The notes below the pieces were generated by a model. That model was not told the DNA's origin. It did no database searches and saw only the letters and a program-made list of their open reading frames with translations. Shown in pieces: positions 7,907 to 16,937 of a stretch of DNA of 64,000 nt. This DNA is from an uncultured Clostridium sp. (GTDB lineage: Bacteria > Bacillota > Clostridia > Lachnospirales > Lachnospiraceae): NCBI GenBank assembly GCA_900538475.1, contig UPYT01000018.1:9082-73081 (forward strand), read 5' to 3'. The stretch's first letter is position 1. Each line of letters begins with the position of its first letter. Made by a program: the position numbers and the translations under genes.

Positions 7907-10900
7907 ATGGATTTATTGAAACAATGCCAGCAATGGTTTGAACAGGATGAAGCGCAGAAGGTAATCGACACCCTGGAAGCGATTCCTGCCGAGGAGCGCA
8001 CCCCAGAACTGGACAGCGAATTGGCCAAGGCATATATTGCTGTTGCACATATAGGAGAACGGGAGCCTTTTGAAAAGGCGCTGGAACTTCTGGCTCCCCA
8101 TGAGGAGTATTTTGCCGAAGATCACTGCTGGAATTATCGGATCGCTTCCGCTTATTATTTTCTGGATGAGGAAGGCCCTGCCCTTCGTTACTTTGAAAAG
8201 GCTCTGAAAGCCCGCCCCGGAGACAAAGATACTCAGGAGTACATAAACGATTGCCGCCGTCGTTTGTCCCTGCCCCGCTTTGAAAAGAACTTCCGTGAAA
8301 GGACGCAGGAAGCATGGGCAGCCTTTTCTCAAATTGAGGCAGAACTGCGTCAAATCATAGATACTGACGAAACACATCAGCGCGGCGAAGAACTGGTTGA
8401 AAAATGTGGGAATGCACTCAAGACGGCCCTGCGTGATACTTCCTTTGAACTGGGCTTCAATGGCGAAAAGCATGAATTGATCCTCAGTCCAGAGGGGCTT
8501 CGCTCCCGCCTGTTCCCGTTGGTGTACTTCCAGAAGCAGGCCCCGGAATCGGTGCTTGAGCATTGGAATATCTGGGTAGGCCGCCAGCCCTGTGAGGGGT
8601 TCGAGCTGCGGGCTGGAGAGATCGAAGTTCGGGCTGATGATGTGCAGATGTGGGCAGAGGAAACAGAGGATCATCAGGTAAGTCTGGTCCTTTACTGTGA
8701 AAAGCTGACCCCGATCTTGAAAGAGGACACAGACAAGGTCTGGTGGGCACTCTCTATGCTGGTGGATCAAACTATCGGAGAAGTTTCCGCTATCGCCTTT
8801 GTTGCTGGGTTTGATGTTTATGCTCAGCCGAAAGACGAACCGGCCAAGCTGCTTTCTGAACTGCCGGAGTTGCTGCAAAGCATGGGACTTTCTCTCTGGC
8901 GGGATGGCAGCGACTACCTGGAAAACAGCTACCTTGCCTATGAACTGAAACTGGTGGAGGACCCGGAGGCTGACTGGCGGCTGGATGTTTATACTGGAAG
9001 CTGCCGCCTGCCGGTGCTCATCAACGACTACCTGACTGCCCGCAGTGATATGGTGGATGAGTACCACAAGGATGGCATTGCCGCTGGATTCCTCCTGTAC
9101 CCGCTGTCCGGTTTTACCGGTGAGGAACGAGTGAAAGCTATTCTGGATTTCCGGGATAACCTGCGGGATGCCATCCTACGGGATGCAGGAGAGGAAGCCG
9201 TGACCTTCCTAGGTGGGGCCACTGGTCTGTATTGTGGGTATCTGGATTTTATCGCCTGGGATCTACCCGCTGTACTAACAGCGGCACAGGCATTCTTTGA
9301 GGGAAGCGACCTGCCCTATGCTCACTTCCACGCATTTCGGCGGGATGTGGGCGGTGTGCCGCTACTGGACGAGAAAGAACCGGAGCCTGATATTCATGAG
9401 GAAACTGGCTCCCTGCTCTCGACAGAGGATATTGAAACACTGGAATCCTTTGATGAAGGAACTGCCGCTTACTTTGGGAAAATGCTCGACTGGCTGGAGG
9501 ATTTTATCAAAAGAGGCGTAGACGAAGGAAGGTTCAGCGAAAAGCAGGCTCATCGGGATTTGCAGATTGCCCTCTGGTATGCCTTCGCCAGCAACAATCT
9601 GGATGACTATATCCACTACTACCGTACTGTGGAATGGATGAAGGATTCCGAGGAAAATGCCGTGGGCTGCGCTACTTGGTACTATCGGTATTCTGTGGCG
9701 CTGATGTACTGCGGCAGGCTGGAAGAAGCACTGGAATATGCAGAGCAGGGCGCTCAGCAAGAGCCGGACTACCCCTGGGTTTGGCTGCAAGTGGGAAAGT
9801 TGCGGGCGCATTTTGGAGATAAAGCAGGTGCTCTGGATGCCGTCAAGCATGGATTGGAACTGGAACCGGGTGATCATGAGTTTTTGACCCTGCAAAAAGA
9901 GATCAAAGCTGGGGCCACCCTGGAACAGATGGAGTACCATTGGATTGATCCCGGCGCCGACCAGATGCTCCAGCAGGGGTTGGACGAGGATGCAGATGAT
10001 AAACAACGCGCTTTGGCCTGTATCCGGGTGGACGAAGCGGGGCTTGCCGCATTTTATGAGCTATTCCGCCCAGAGAAGTATGGCTATGAGAAAAACGCCC
10101 CCTGCTGCGAATTTCAATACCCGGTGAAGGAGTATCTTGTGGAGCTTTCCTTCCGCATGAACGAAGCCGGACTCTCTAAGATGGGAACGGACTGGCTGCG
10201 GCAGCTTAAAGAACGGCTGGACAGCGGGGAATGGCTGACCCACACCCCGGAAGGAGAACCAGAGGGCGTTCTAACAGGTGTGTTTGTGGACCAGATCCGC
10301 CGCATGGGGCTTGTCTATCAACAGCCGGGAGAGGACCAATATTTTCAGATTTTCCTAAATCCAGACGGTACGAAAGCGGATGCCTTCTGGTCCTCAAGAA
10401 AAAACAGTGAGCCGGAGGTTTATTCGGAAGATGAGATGTCTGCGATAGAGCAGCACATCAAAAACACCTTTGGTGAGTTTGAGAATGTGTTCCATGAACT
10501 GGTTTCTCCTGACATCCATGTGGACATCTGCGTTGTTCCTCCCTCTGAGGAGCGTGACTATTACACACTGGTGACGATGGGTATGGGTGCTCACCGGATG
10601 AATGTGCCGGAGGAACTGGCGGAATACAAGCTGGAACGAGCAGAGCTGGCCATCGCTCTGCCACCGGATTGGAAACTGGATGAGGAATCCCTGAAGGATG
10701 AGCGGTGGTACTGGCCGATTGGTCTCTTGAAAGTGTTGGCACGCCTGCCTATTTCCAACGATACCTGGCTGGGCTTTGGCCATACAATGGATAAGCAATC
10801 GCCGTTTGCAGAGGATACGGAACTCTGCGCCGCACTTCTGGTAGGTCCGCAGGATGTTGTCTGGAACGGAGGCGAAGTCTGCACTTTGCCGAGCGGCGAG

Positions 10901-12340
10901 GAGGTCAACTTCTATCAGGTGATCCCGCTCTATCGGAATGAGATGGAGTATAAGATGGAGCATGATGCGGACGCTCTGCTTAAAAAAATGGCAGGCATCA
11001 GTTTTGTGGTTAATCCCACCCGCCAGAATGCCATCACCAGAGGAACGCTTGCAGAGGAAGAATTCACCGGCGATATGGACGATGCCGCATGGCACCTGGA
11101 ATCCATTCAGGAAAAGGGCCTGCCGGTGGACGAGATCAATGCCTACAACCACATGGCGATTTATCTGCGCTGGTGCATGGAGCATGATCTGATGAGCGCA
11201 GAATTCATGGAGCGGTACTGGGAGCAGGTGCAGCCGTTTATGGCAGATCTAAGCCGCGCCGATCTGCGTGGCTTTATCCGGGACCAGCTGAAAGGACAGC
11301 TCTTTGGGGCGCTGTTCAACAAGGAGGGCGCAGCCTTTGCTGGATATTACTATGGCGAGGCGGATAGCCCGTACTTCCCCAGCGACATTGATAACTATGC
11401 TTTGGAGTATTTCGGTTCAGAGCAATATTATTCCGATAAGTTCCAGGATGAAGCCTATCTGTTCATCCCATTTGATGAAAAGTATTATCAGGCTATGGCA
11501 AAGGTCATGGAAAAGCGATTCGTCAACTGGCAGGGACAGAGTTTCGATGAGGCCACTCTGGAGCCTTCAGACCTTGCGGAAGCCATGATGGAATATCTGG
11601 ACTGTGAATGTACCTATTTCCCCTCAATGACGGATGATGACCCCATCATGTCGGCATACAACTATGCCAAACGGGAAAGTGTCAAAGAGGGCTTTGTGCC
11701 GGTTCTGATTAAGGCGGATGACGAAATCCTGTGGGAATGCCTGATTATGAATTCTGACCCGGACAGCGATGGCGAGGACGACTTTGCTTTCGACCCGGAC
11801 AAAGTTGCCGAATACCGGAAGAAAATGCTCTCCGCCCCTGTCGAGAACAGTAAGGCAGTCCTGGAGGAAATGATTGGGCAGCGTAAGGAAGAAGCCGAGG
11901 ATGACGATATGGACTGGGATGAGGAGATCCTGGGCGAGATGGAGGGCGGATATGATAACCGTCGTTTTTCAAGCTACTGGAATTCCGATAATAATATGAC
12001 CTATCCTCTCATTCTGGCTAAAATCCCCGTGAAGAATCCTTGGGAGATTTTTGCCTATCTGCCCTTTGGTGGCTGGAATGAATGTCCTAACACGCCGGAG
12101 TTAATGGCAGTTGCGAAATACTGGTTTGAACAGCATGGGGCGGTGCCCGCTGCCATGAGCCACGACGAGTTGGAGTTCCTGCTCCCGGCTCCTGTTTCCG
12201 AGAAAGAGGCCATAGATGTGGCGGTGGAGCTGTACGGCTTCTGCCCCGATGTGATTGACCAGGGGCCGGAGGACGCCACCGTGGGCGCTCTGGCCGATGT
12301 GCTGCGACAGTCCACTGTTTGGTACTTCTGGTGGGATTGA
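7907..12340 (+). CDS. Giant polyimmunity-like protein: TPR, DUF4026-like, SUFU and DUF4253 domains
   Basis: 1,477 residues behind AAAAGGAGG. Tetratricopeptide-like helices occupy residues 1-120 (ALRYFEKALKARPGDKDTQE). A DUF4026-like region is at about 292-492 (GFDVYAQPKDEP, ending SDLPYAHFHAFRRDVGG). More TPR-like helices lie at about 545-665. A SUFU (suppressor-of-fused) domain is at about 836-1025 (ELVSPDIHVDICVV, YTLVTMGMGAHRMNVP). An unassigned acidic segment follows, then a DUF4253 domain at about 1362-1477 ending in STVWYFWWD. Strings of immunity domains in one chain are known as polyimmunity proteins. Nothing suggests export. No frameshift is seen over 4.4 kb. Confidence 0.75.
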   Translation: MDLLKQCQQWFEQDEAQKVIDTLEAIPAEERTPELDSELAKAYIAVAHIGEREPFEKALELLAPHEEYFAEDHCWNYRIASAYYFLDEEGPALRYFEKALKARPGDKDTQEYINDCRRRLSLPRFEKNFRERTQEAWAAFSQIEAELRQIIDTDETHQRGEELVEKCGNALKTALRDTSFELGFNGEKHELILSPEGLRSRLFPLVYFQKQAPESVLEHWNIWVGRQPCEGFELRAGEIEVRADDVQMWAEETEDHQVSLVLYCEKLTPILKEDTDKVWWALSMLVDQTIGEVSAIAFVAGFDVYAQPKDEPAKLLSELPELLQSMGLSLWRDGSDYLENSYLAYELKLVEDPEADWRLDVYTGSCRLPVLINDYLTARSDMVDEYHKDGIAAGFLLYPLSGFTGEERVKAILDFRDNLRDAILRDAGEEAVTFLGGATGLYCGYLDFIAWDLPAVLTAAQAFFEGSDLPYAHFHAFRRDVGGVPLLDEKEPEPDIHEETGSLLSTEDIETLESFDEGTAAYFGKMLDWLEDFIKRGVDEGRFSEKQAHRDLQIALWYAFASNNLDDYIHYYRTVEWMKDSEENAVGCATWYYRYSVALMYCGRLEEALEYAEQGAQQEPDYPWVWLQVGKLRAHFGDKAGALDAVKHGLELEPGDHEFLTLQKEIKAGATLEQMEYHWIDPGADQMLQQGLDEDADDKQRALACIRVDEAGLAAFYELFRPEKYGYEKNAPCCEFQYPVKEYLVELSFRMNEAGLSKMGTDWLRQLKERLDSGEWLTHTPEGEPEGVLTGVFVDQIRRMGLVYQQPGEDQYFQIFLNPDGTKADAFWSSRKNSEPEVYSEDEMSAIEQHIKNTFGEFENVFHELVSPDIHVDICVVPPSEERDYYTLVTMGMGAHRMNVPEELAEYKLERAELAIALPPDWKLDEESLKDERWYWPIGLLKVLARLPISNDTWLGFGHTMDKQSPFAEDTELCAALLVGPQDVVWNGGEVCTLPSGEEVNFYQVIPLYRNEMEYKMEHDADALLKKMAGISFVVNPTRQNAITRGTLAEEEFTGDMDDAAWHLESIQEKGLPVDEINAYNHMAIYLRWCMEHDLMSAEFMERYWEQVQPFMADLSRADLRGFIRDQLKGQLFGALFNKEGAAFAGYYYGEADSPYFPSDIDNYALEYFGSEQYYSDKFQDEAYLFIPFDEKYYQAMAKVMEKRFVNWQGQSFDEATLEPSDLAEAMMEYLDCECTYFPSMTDDDPIMSAYNYAKRESVKEGFVPVLIKADDEILWECLIMNSDPDSDGEDDFAFDPDKVAEYRKKMLSAPVENSKAVLEEMIGQRKEEAEDDDMDWDEEILGEMEGGYDNRRFSSYWNSDNNMTYPLILAKIPVKNPWEIFAYLPFGGWNECPNTPELMAVAKYWFEQHGAVPAAMSHDELEFLLPAPVSEKEAIDVAVELYGFCPDVIDQGPEDATVGALADVLRQSTVWYFWWD

Positions 12341-12353
12341 AAGGAGGATTTTT

Positions 12354-13067
12354 GTGGGATACGATGTGAGTTTTCACCCGATTTCACCAGAGGAAATGCG
12401 GGAATGGTATTTTACTCCCTTAACCTGGATACAGCAGGGACAGGAGGAAAAAGTGCTGGCCCTTGCCGCGCAGCATGGAATGGAGGATTTCTATACCGAA
12501 AAATATCTGAATACCTTGCGCGTTGGGGCTGAAACGGAATCTAACGAGCTGTTTGACAAAAGCCACGGCTTTTACATTGCGGTGGTCCAGGGATTTTTCC
12601 GCGATTACTATTACACCCGGGGAAGCGGCTTTTCCTTCCTGTTGGAGGAGAAGCCGGAATATGCCCGGTATTTCACGCCGTGGGCACAGGTGGCACCAAC
12701 CGCCTTTCCCAATCCGGCAGAAAATCAGATCATCGAAAATTACTGCTCCGGTGTGTACCTGTCTCCAAAGCAGGTCGTGCAGCTTCTCCGGGATCTGGAG
12801 CAGATGCCAAAGGTGCTGGAGGATCTGGAGGGGCTTTGGCGCGATGGACAGTTTGCAGTGCTGAAAAAGGCCCTCACTGCCGCGGCGGAACTGGGTGTCG
12901 GCCTGCTGGAAGCTACCGAGGTGGTGGAACCAAACCCCATCTCCCCCAATGAGAGTACCAGCTATTCCAACCTGTACCACTGCGACCGGGACGGGGTATA
13001 TCTCTACATAGATACTGTTAGTGGTCAATTGGCAGATGCGATTGGGAAAAGCGAAGGACGAACATAA
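12354..13067 (+). CDS. Uncharacterised 237-aa protein, possibly C-terminally truncated
   Basis: The start is GTG 12354, directly behind AAAGGAGGA; the open frame extends further upstream only by overlapping the previous gene. The protein begins GYDVSFHPISPEEMREWYF and is soluble. Its C-terminus breaks off in a low-quality tail (GQLADAIGKSEGRT), and six bases later the reading frame of a DUF4026-like tail fragment begins. The simplest reading is that a deletion removed the true 3' end together with the 5' part of a following gene. The family is not recognised. Confidence 0.6.
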   Translation: MGYDVSFHPISPEEMREWYFTPLTWIQQGQEEKVLALAAQHGMEDFYTEKYLNTLRVGAETESNELFDKSHGFYIAVVQGFFRDYYYTRGSGFSFLLEEKPEYARYFTPWAQVAPTAFPNPAENQIIENYCSGVYLSPKQVVQLLRDLEQMPKVLEDLEGLWRDGQFAVLKKALTAAAELGVGLLEATEVVEPNPISPNESTSYSNLYHCDRDGVYLYIDTVSGQLADAIGKSEGRT

Positions 13068-13073
13068 GCAGTT

Positions 13074-13226
13074 GGCGACATTACGGCGCTCCAGATGGCC
13101 AAGGAGTTCTTCGAGGGCAGCGACATCCCCTGGGCCAGCTTCCACACCTTCCGTCGGGAAGTAGGCATTGTTAATCTGAAAACGCCGTCCGAGGAGAAAC
13201 CGGACGCTGATGGGCATGGACTATAA
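13074..13226 (+). pseudogene. C-terminal remnant of a second DUF4026-like gene
   Basis: An open frame without a start codon translates to ALQMAKEFFEGSDIPWASFH followed by TFRREVG and a TAA at 13224-13226. It closely parallels AAQAFFEGSDLPYAHFHAFR of the 1,477-aa protein (nucleotides about 9,283-9,342). It is therefore the extreme C-terminus of a paralogous domain whose body is gone. Position and frame fit a deletion joining it to the preceding gene. Confidence 0.7.
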
Positions 13227-13235
13227 GGAGCAGTC

Positions 13236-14342
13236 ATGATAGAAAGAACCTTTATTAACCCCGCCACAAACAAACAGTGGCGGATTGAAATTGACGGATA
13301 TACCATCCGAACCTGTTTGAATGGCGGGAAGGTCAAGGAGACCCTGTGCGACTCTGCTTACCAGGTCAAGAGCAAGGCGGCCAGCGCCATGATGGGCCAG
13401 ATGCGGAAAGGATTTGTCTATCAGAATCCGGATGCTGCTGTTGGGCAGGTGCGGTGCCATCGGTTTGTCGGAAAGGACAGCAACGGTTTTATGCCCCTGG
13501 CTACCGCCCTCACACGGGATGACTTCTTCCTGACGAGGGTGGTCGGAGATTTTGAGGACGAGATCCTCTATCACTTCGATGGCAATGGGGAGATCCTCGA
13601 AACGATCTCTCTGGGCGCCAAACGGATGACCTATGAGCAGGTCCTCTGCCCCAATGATACCCTGCTGCTGAACAACAGCTATCTTTTGGAGCAATTCTCA
13701 CTCCGCACCCATGAGATCACGCCTTTTGCCAACAAGAACAACAGCATGAAGACCATGCTGGATGCCAGCGGCGACCAGGCCCTGTGGTACACAGGCGAGG
13801 AGATTGTCGTCTTTGACTTTGGCAGCAACACAGAGGTGTGGCGGGAAACGGTAAAATGCAAGAAGTCAAAAGCCCCGAATTTTGCCTATTACTGCTTCGG
13901 GATGCTCTCTCCCCGGCAGAGCAAAGCGGCCTACCGCGTCACCGAGGGTGAATATGTGCTGGTGGATCTGAAGTCCGCCCAAAAAGTAGTGATCCCCAAT
14001 GAGGGCTGGCATCCCTTCTTCTCCCCGGATGACCAGTGCTTCTCGGTGGGCGGCAGGTTCTATTTGACCCAGACCGGAGAGGAGATGGACAATCCTTTCC
14101 CGTTTTCTGTCCGGCAGGTTTTTTCGGATACCTGCACGGCGCGGACAAGGGGCAGTCTGATGGCCGTTCAGCAGGATCGGGGCAGCTCCCCCATAGAGCT
14201 GTGGGATACCGGCAGCGGCCAGCTGCTGGCTACCATTGATGACCCCTTTGTGGTGCGGCAGGTGAATTTTGCCTTTACCAAGAGCGGTCTTGTCCTGCAC
14301 ACCGATTACGGGGCCATGAGCATCTATTCCTGCGCCCTCTGA
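13236..14342 (+). CDS. WGR-like N-terminal domain protein with beta-rich body
   Basis: 368 residues from ATG 13236 behind TAAGGAG. Residues 1-70 resemble a WGR domain (NKQWRIEIDGYTIRTCLNGG, then a helical segment ending GFVYQNP), a small module also found in polymorphic-toxin neighbourhoods and in poly-ADP-ribose polymerases. The remaining 300 residues form short beta blocks resembling a WD/propeller layout (VFDFGSNTEVW, IELWDTGSGQLLATIDDP). It may be a scaffold or immunity component. It is co-directional with the rest of the array and followed by a broken small gene. Confidence 0.6.
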   Translation: MIERTFINPATNKQWRIEIDGYTIRTCLNGGKVKETLCDSAYQVKSKAASAMMGQMRKGFVYQNPDAAVGQVRCHRFVGKDSNGFMPLATALTRDDFFLTRVVGDFEDEILYHFDGNGEILETISLGAKRMTYEQVLCPNDTLLLNNSYLLEQFSLRTHEITPFANKNNSMKTMLDASGDQALWYTGEEIVVFDFGSNTEVWRETVKCKKSKAPNFAYYCFGMLSPRQSKAAYRVTEGEYVLVDLKSAQKVVIPNEGWHPFFSPDDQCFSVGGRFYLTQTGEEMDNPFPFSVRQVFSDTCTARTRGSLMAVQQDRGSSPIELWDTGSGQLLATIDDPFVVRQVNFAFTKSGLVLHTDYGAMSIYSCAL

Positions 14343-14355
14343 AACGGAGGAATGA

Positions 14356-14610
14356 ATGATGGATCATGAGAGGAAAGAGCTTTTGGCTCAGAAAAAAGCG
14401 TAACTTAAAGTAAAGCAGCAAAGAGCAGAACTACAGCAATACAAGGACCATTTCACGAAAAGTATCCAATATTTTTCTCAAAAATACCGATACGCAGATG
14501 AAGCGGAAGCAATCAAACTGGAAGCTGTTTCCGGAAAAGAAGGAACAATCCAGCTGCCCAGAGGGGTGCTGGACATCCACATGGGGAACTATGCCTCGGG
14601 AGGACGCTGA
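14356..14610 (+). pseudogene. Small gene interrupted by one in-frame stop
   Basis: Behind ACGGAGGA, the frame from ATG 14356 is broken by TAA at 14401-14403 and then continues open to TGA 14608-14610. The translation around the break is KELLAQKKA, stop, LKVKQQRAELQQYKDHF; a CAA-to-TAA change would explain it. Without the stop the product would be a charged 84-residue, partly coiled protein ending in NYASGGR. The family is not recognised. The next gene starts immediately at 14611. Confidence 0.6.
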
Positions 14611-14751
14611 ATGAACGGCGTTGTGCTCCTGGTGGGCGGACTGCTGCTTCTGGCGGTAATCAAGCTGATTATGGATCGAAATTGGACTGGCCTACTTCTC
14701 TGTGCTGTCGCCCTGTTCCTGGTCTTTGGGGCTGGACACCACACAAAATAG
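14611..14751 (+). CDS. Tiny two-helix membrane protein
   Basis: 46 residues, ATG immediately after the stop of the broken gene (TGAATG junction), so probably translated by coupling. It has two hydrophobic segments (VVLLVGGLLLLAVIKLI and GLLLCAVALFLVFGAG) separated by a short MDRNW turn. It is the last gene of the GC-rich array. The family is not recognised; a toxin-antitoxin holin-like or accessory membrane role is possible but unsupported. Confidence 0.45.
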   Translation: MNGVVLLVGGLLLLAVIKLIMDRNWTGLLLCAVALFLVFGAGHHTK

Positions 14752-14779
14752 GCCATTTTAAGAATCGAGGAGGTGAAGT

Positions 14780-15742
14780 ATGCAGAATTCAACAAATATG
14801 CGGATACTGGAATTACTCCGGTTTCTCTATGAGCGGACCGATGAAAACCATCCCGCCACAGTATCTGAAATCATTTCCCATCTGAATGGAAAAGGAATTC
14901 AGGCAGTGCGGCAGACTGTTTACGCAGATACCAATGCGCTGATCGATGCAGGGATTGATATTGTGGTGGTCAAGAGTACCCAAAACCAATATTTTATGGG
15001 AAGCCGCCTGTTTGAGTATCCAGAACTGAAAATGCTGACAGACGCAGTAGCATCCTCGAAGATCATTTCTGCTAAGAAGTCTGAGGAGCTGGTGCAGAAA
15101 TTATGCCGTCTGACCAGTCTACATCAGGCAAAGCAGCTTCAAAAATTTGCTGCTTTATCCAGCCGTGTCAAACCGCATAATGAAAAGGTTTACTATATCA
15201 TTGATAATATCCAAACAGCGATTGGAAACCATCAGCAAATTCGGTTCCAATACTATGAATATACTCAGGAAAAAAAGAAAATCTTAAAGCACGATGGATA
15301 TTATTATGTCGTAAATCCCTATGCGCTTGAATGGAAAAATGACCATTACTATTTGATTGGATTTTCTCTGAAGCATCAGAAGATTGCTCACTTCCGTGTA
15401 GATCGGCTAACAAGTGTAGAAAATCTGGAAACTTACTTTATGCCGATAGAGGGATTTGATGTAGCCTCCTATACAAATAAAATGGTTGATATGTTTACAT
15501 CGGAGTCATCGAAGGAAGTAACCCTTCTATGTGAAAACGAATTGATGAGAGTAATTATAGATCATTATGGAGAAGATGCTGCTGTTGATAGGTATGATGA
15601 TACACACTTCACAGCCAAAATTGAAGTGAACCCCAGTGGAACTTTTTATGGCTGGATATTCAAATTCAAAGGGAAAATAAAAATTCTCTCTCCCAAAGAG
15701 TGCATTACGGAAATGCAGCAAATCGCTCAGGAATTTATATAG
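14780..15742 (+). CDS. WYL-domain transcriptional regulator
   Basis: 320 residues from ATG 14780 behind GAGGAGGTG. The N-terminal 60 residues form a winged helix (EIISHLNGKGIQAVRQTVYA). From about residue 135 onward the protein carries a WYL sensor domain (YYVVNPYALEWKNDHYYLIG, HFRVDRLTSVE), followed by a C-terminal extension. WYL regulators bind nucleic-acid or nucleotide ligands and often control defence loci. It is less GC-rich than the array upstream and ends at a bidirectional terminator. It may control the preceding array or belong to the mobile block; the sequence does not decide. Confidence 0.85.
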   Translation: MQNSTNMRILELLRFLYERTDENHPATVSEIISHLNGKGIQAVRQTVYADTNALIDAGIDIVVVKSTQNQYFMGSRLFEYPELKMLTDAVASSKIISAKKSEELVQKLCRLTSLHQAKQLQKFAALSSRVKPHNEKVYYIIDNIQTAIGNHQQIRFQYYEYTQEKKKILKHDGYYYVVNPYALEWKNDHYYLIGFSLKHQKIAHFRVDRLTSVENLETYFMPIEGFDVASYTNKMVDMFTSESSKEVTLLCENELMRVIIDHYGEDAAVDRYDDTHFTAKIEVNPSGTFYGWIFKFKGKIKILSPKECITEMQQIAQEFI

Positions 15743-15745
15743 TGC

Positions 15746-15779
15746 AAAAGAGGTGTTATTGATTTTTAACACCTCTTTT
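15746..15779. terminator. Bidirectional intrinsic terminator after the WYL gene
   Basis: Perfect 13-base arms (AAAAGAGGTGTTA at 15746-15758 and its complement at 15767-15779) with an 8-base loop. The A-run before and T-run after allow termination on either strand. Confidence 0.8.
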
Positions 15780-15797
15780 CAAATGGAATTTTTGTCC

Positions 15798-15856
15798 TTG
15801 AAGTGAACGGATGTTCGATATACAATATAAGCAAGATGTTCGCAGTTCGTCGAACA
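15798..15856 (+). promoter_or_regulatory. Promoter with overlapping operator for the HTH/ImmA pair
   Basis: TTGAAG (15798-15803), a 17-base spacer and TACAAT (15821-15826) form a good vegetative promoter. The spacer contains GAAC-N4-GTTC (15805-15816). Downstream, TGTTCG-N8-CGAACA spans 15837-15856. Both use the half-site of the perfect palindrome at 16938-16957, so this is probably the autoregulatory operator of the HTH repressor at 15874. Confidence 0.65.
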
Positions 15857-15873
15857 AATGAGAGGTGAATGCT

Positions 15874-16242
15874 GTGGGCAATATAACTTTTGGATCATTT
15901 ATAGCTGAGAAACGCAAGGCACATAAATTCAATTTACGCGATACAGCCAAGCATTTGAATATTGCTTATGGCTATCTGTGTGACATTGAACAAAGCCGCC
16001 GTCCTGCTCCCACTGGAGATTTTGTGGAACGCATCTCTGCCTTTCTGAATTTGGATAAATCAGAACATGAGTTGCTTTTGGATCTGGCCGCAAAATCACG
16101 CAATACAGTATCTGCTGATTTGCCAGACTATATCATGGAAAAAGATATTGTTCGGGCGGCCTTGCGTGTGGCAAAAGAAGTAGACGCTACCGATGAAGAA
16201 TGGCAGACATTTATGAAAATGCTAAAGGAGCGTAAACGATAG
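15874..16242 (+). CDS. HTH (Xre-type) repressor of the mobile element
   Basis: 122 residues from GTG 15874, seven bases behind AGAGGTG; a GTG at 15865 is the alternative. Residues 5-65 form a lambda/Xre helix-turn-helix (FNLRDTAKHLNIAYGYLCDI, EQSRRPAPTGDFVERISAFL). The C-terminus is helical. It is followed after 11 bases by an ImmA/IrrE-type metalloprotease, the arrangement known from ICEBs1 and related elements. There the protease inactivates the repressor after DNA damage or signalling. Operator-like sites TGTTCG/CGAACA lie at its own promoter and at 16938. Confidence 0.8.
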   Translation: MGNITFGSFIAEKRKAHKFNLRDTAKHLNIAYGYLCDIEQSRRPAPTGDFVERISAFLNLDKSEHELLLDLAAKSRNTVSADLPDYIMEKDIVRAALRVAKEVDATDEEWQTFMKMLKERKR

Positions 16243-16253
16243 GGGGGATAGCT

Positions 16254-16868
16254 TTGTCAATTCCACAAATCCGTACAGAAGCAATCGAGGCGGTAGGGCG
16301 AAAAATCCTGATGGAATATGATCCCTCTCTGCTATCCGGGCAACCATATCCTGTGCCAATCGAAACCATTATCGAGACAAAGTTTGATCTAATCCTGGAG
16401 TTTCATACACTAAGAAAAAACCCCAAGATATTAGGGGAAACAATTTTCGATGACGGTGCCGTTGTTTTATATGACCAGATACAGAGACAGTATCGAATGA
16501 TTGCAGTAAGAGCCGGTACAATCTTAATTGATGAACGGCTTTGTGATCCGTCAAAATTAGGGCGGCTCCGTTTTACCTGTGCCCATGAGCTGGCTCATTG
16601 GGTACTACATAAGAAGTTGTACTCCGGTACAGGAGATGTTGCTGCATATAACGGAAATGTTTCTTCCGATGAAAGTCATGGCATAATTGAGCGCCAGGCA
16701 GATACTCTGGCTTCTGCTCTGCTGATGCCTTTACCGCAGATCAAAAAATGTTTTTACCGACTTAGAATGGGTCGGACAGATGAACAGCTCATTGCTGAAA
16801 TGGCAAACATTTTTGAGGTTTCCAAGCAAGCAATGCAGATTCGTCTAAAATCCAGGAACCTGATATAA
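16254..16868 (+). CDS. ImmA/IrrE-type zinc metalloprotease
   Basis: 204 residues starting at TTG 16254 behind GGGGGGA. It carries the zinc-protease motif HELAH (His111, Glu112, His115) in THE context CAHELAHWVLHKK, and a downstream acidic residue in ERQADTLASALLMP, typical of the family. In integrative elements such proteases cleave the partner Xre-type repressor and so derepress excision and transfer. The genetic linkage to the HTH gene just upstream supports that role here. Substrate specificity is inferred. Confidence 0.85.
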   Translation: MSIPQIRTEAIEAVGRKILMEYDPSLLSGQPYPVPIETIIETKFDLILEFHTLRKNPKILGETIFDDGAVVLYDQIQRQYRMIAVRAGTILIDERLCDPSKLGRLRFTCAHELAHWVLHKKLYSGTGDVAAYNGNVSSDESHGIIERQADTLASALLMPLPQIKKCFYRLRMGRTDEQLIAEMANIFEVSKQAMQIRLKSRNLI

Positions 16869-16937
16869 CCAAAGAGTGGGAATAGAGAGAGGTTCTCCCC
16901 TCTCTATCTCCTCCGCTATGCTATTTTGTACCTAATA

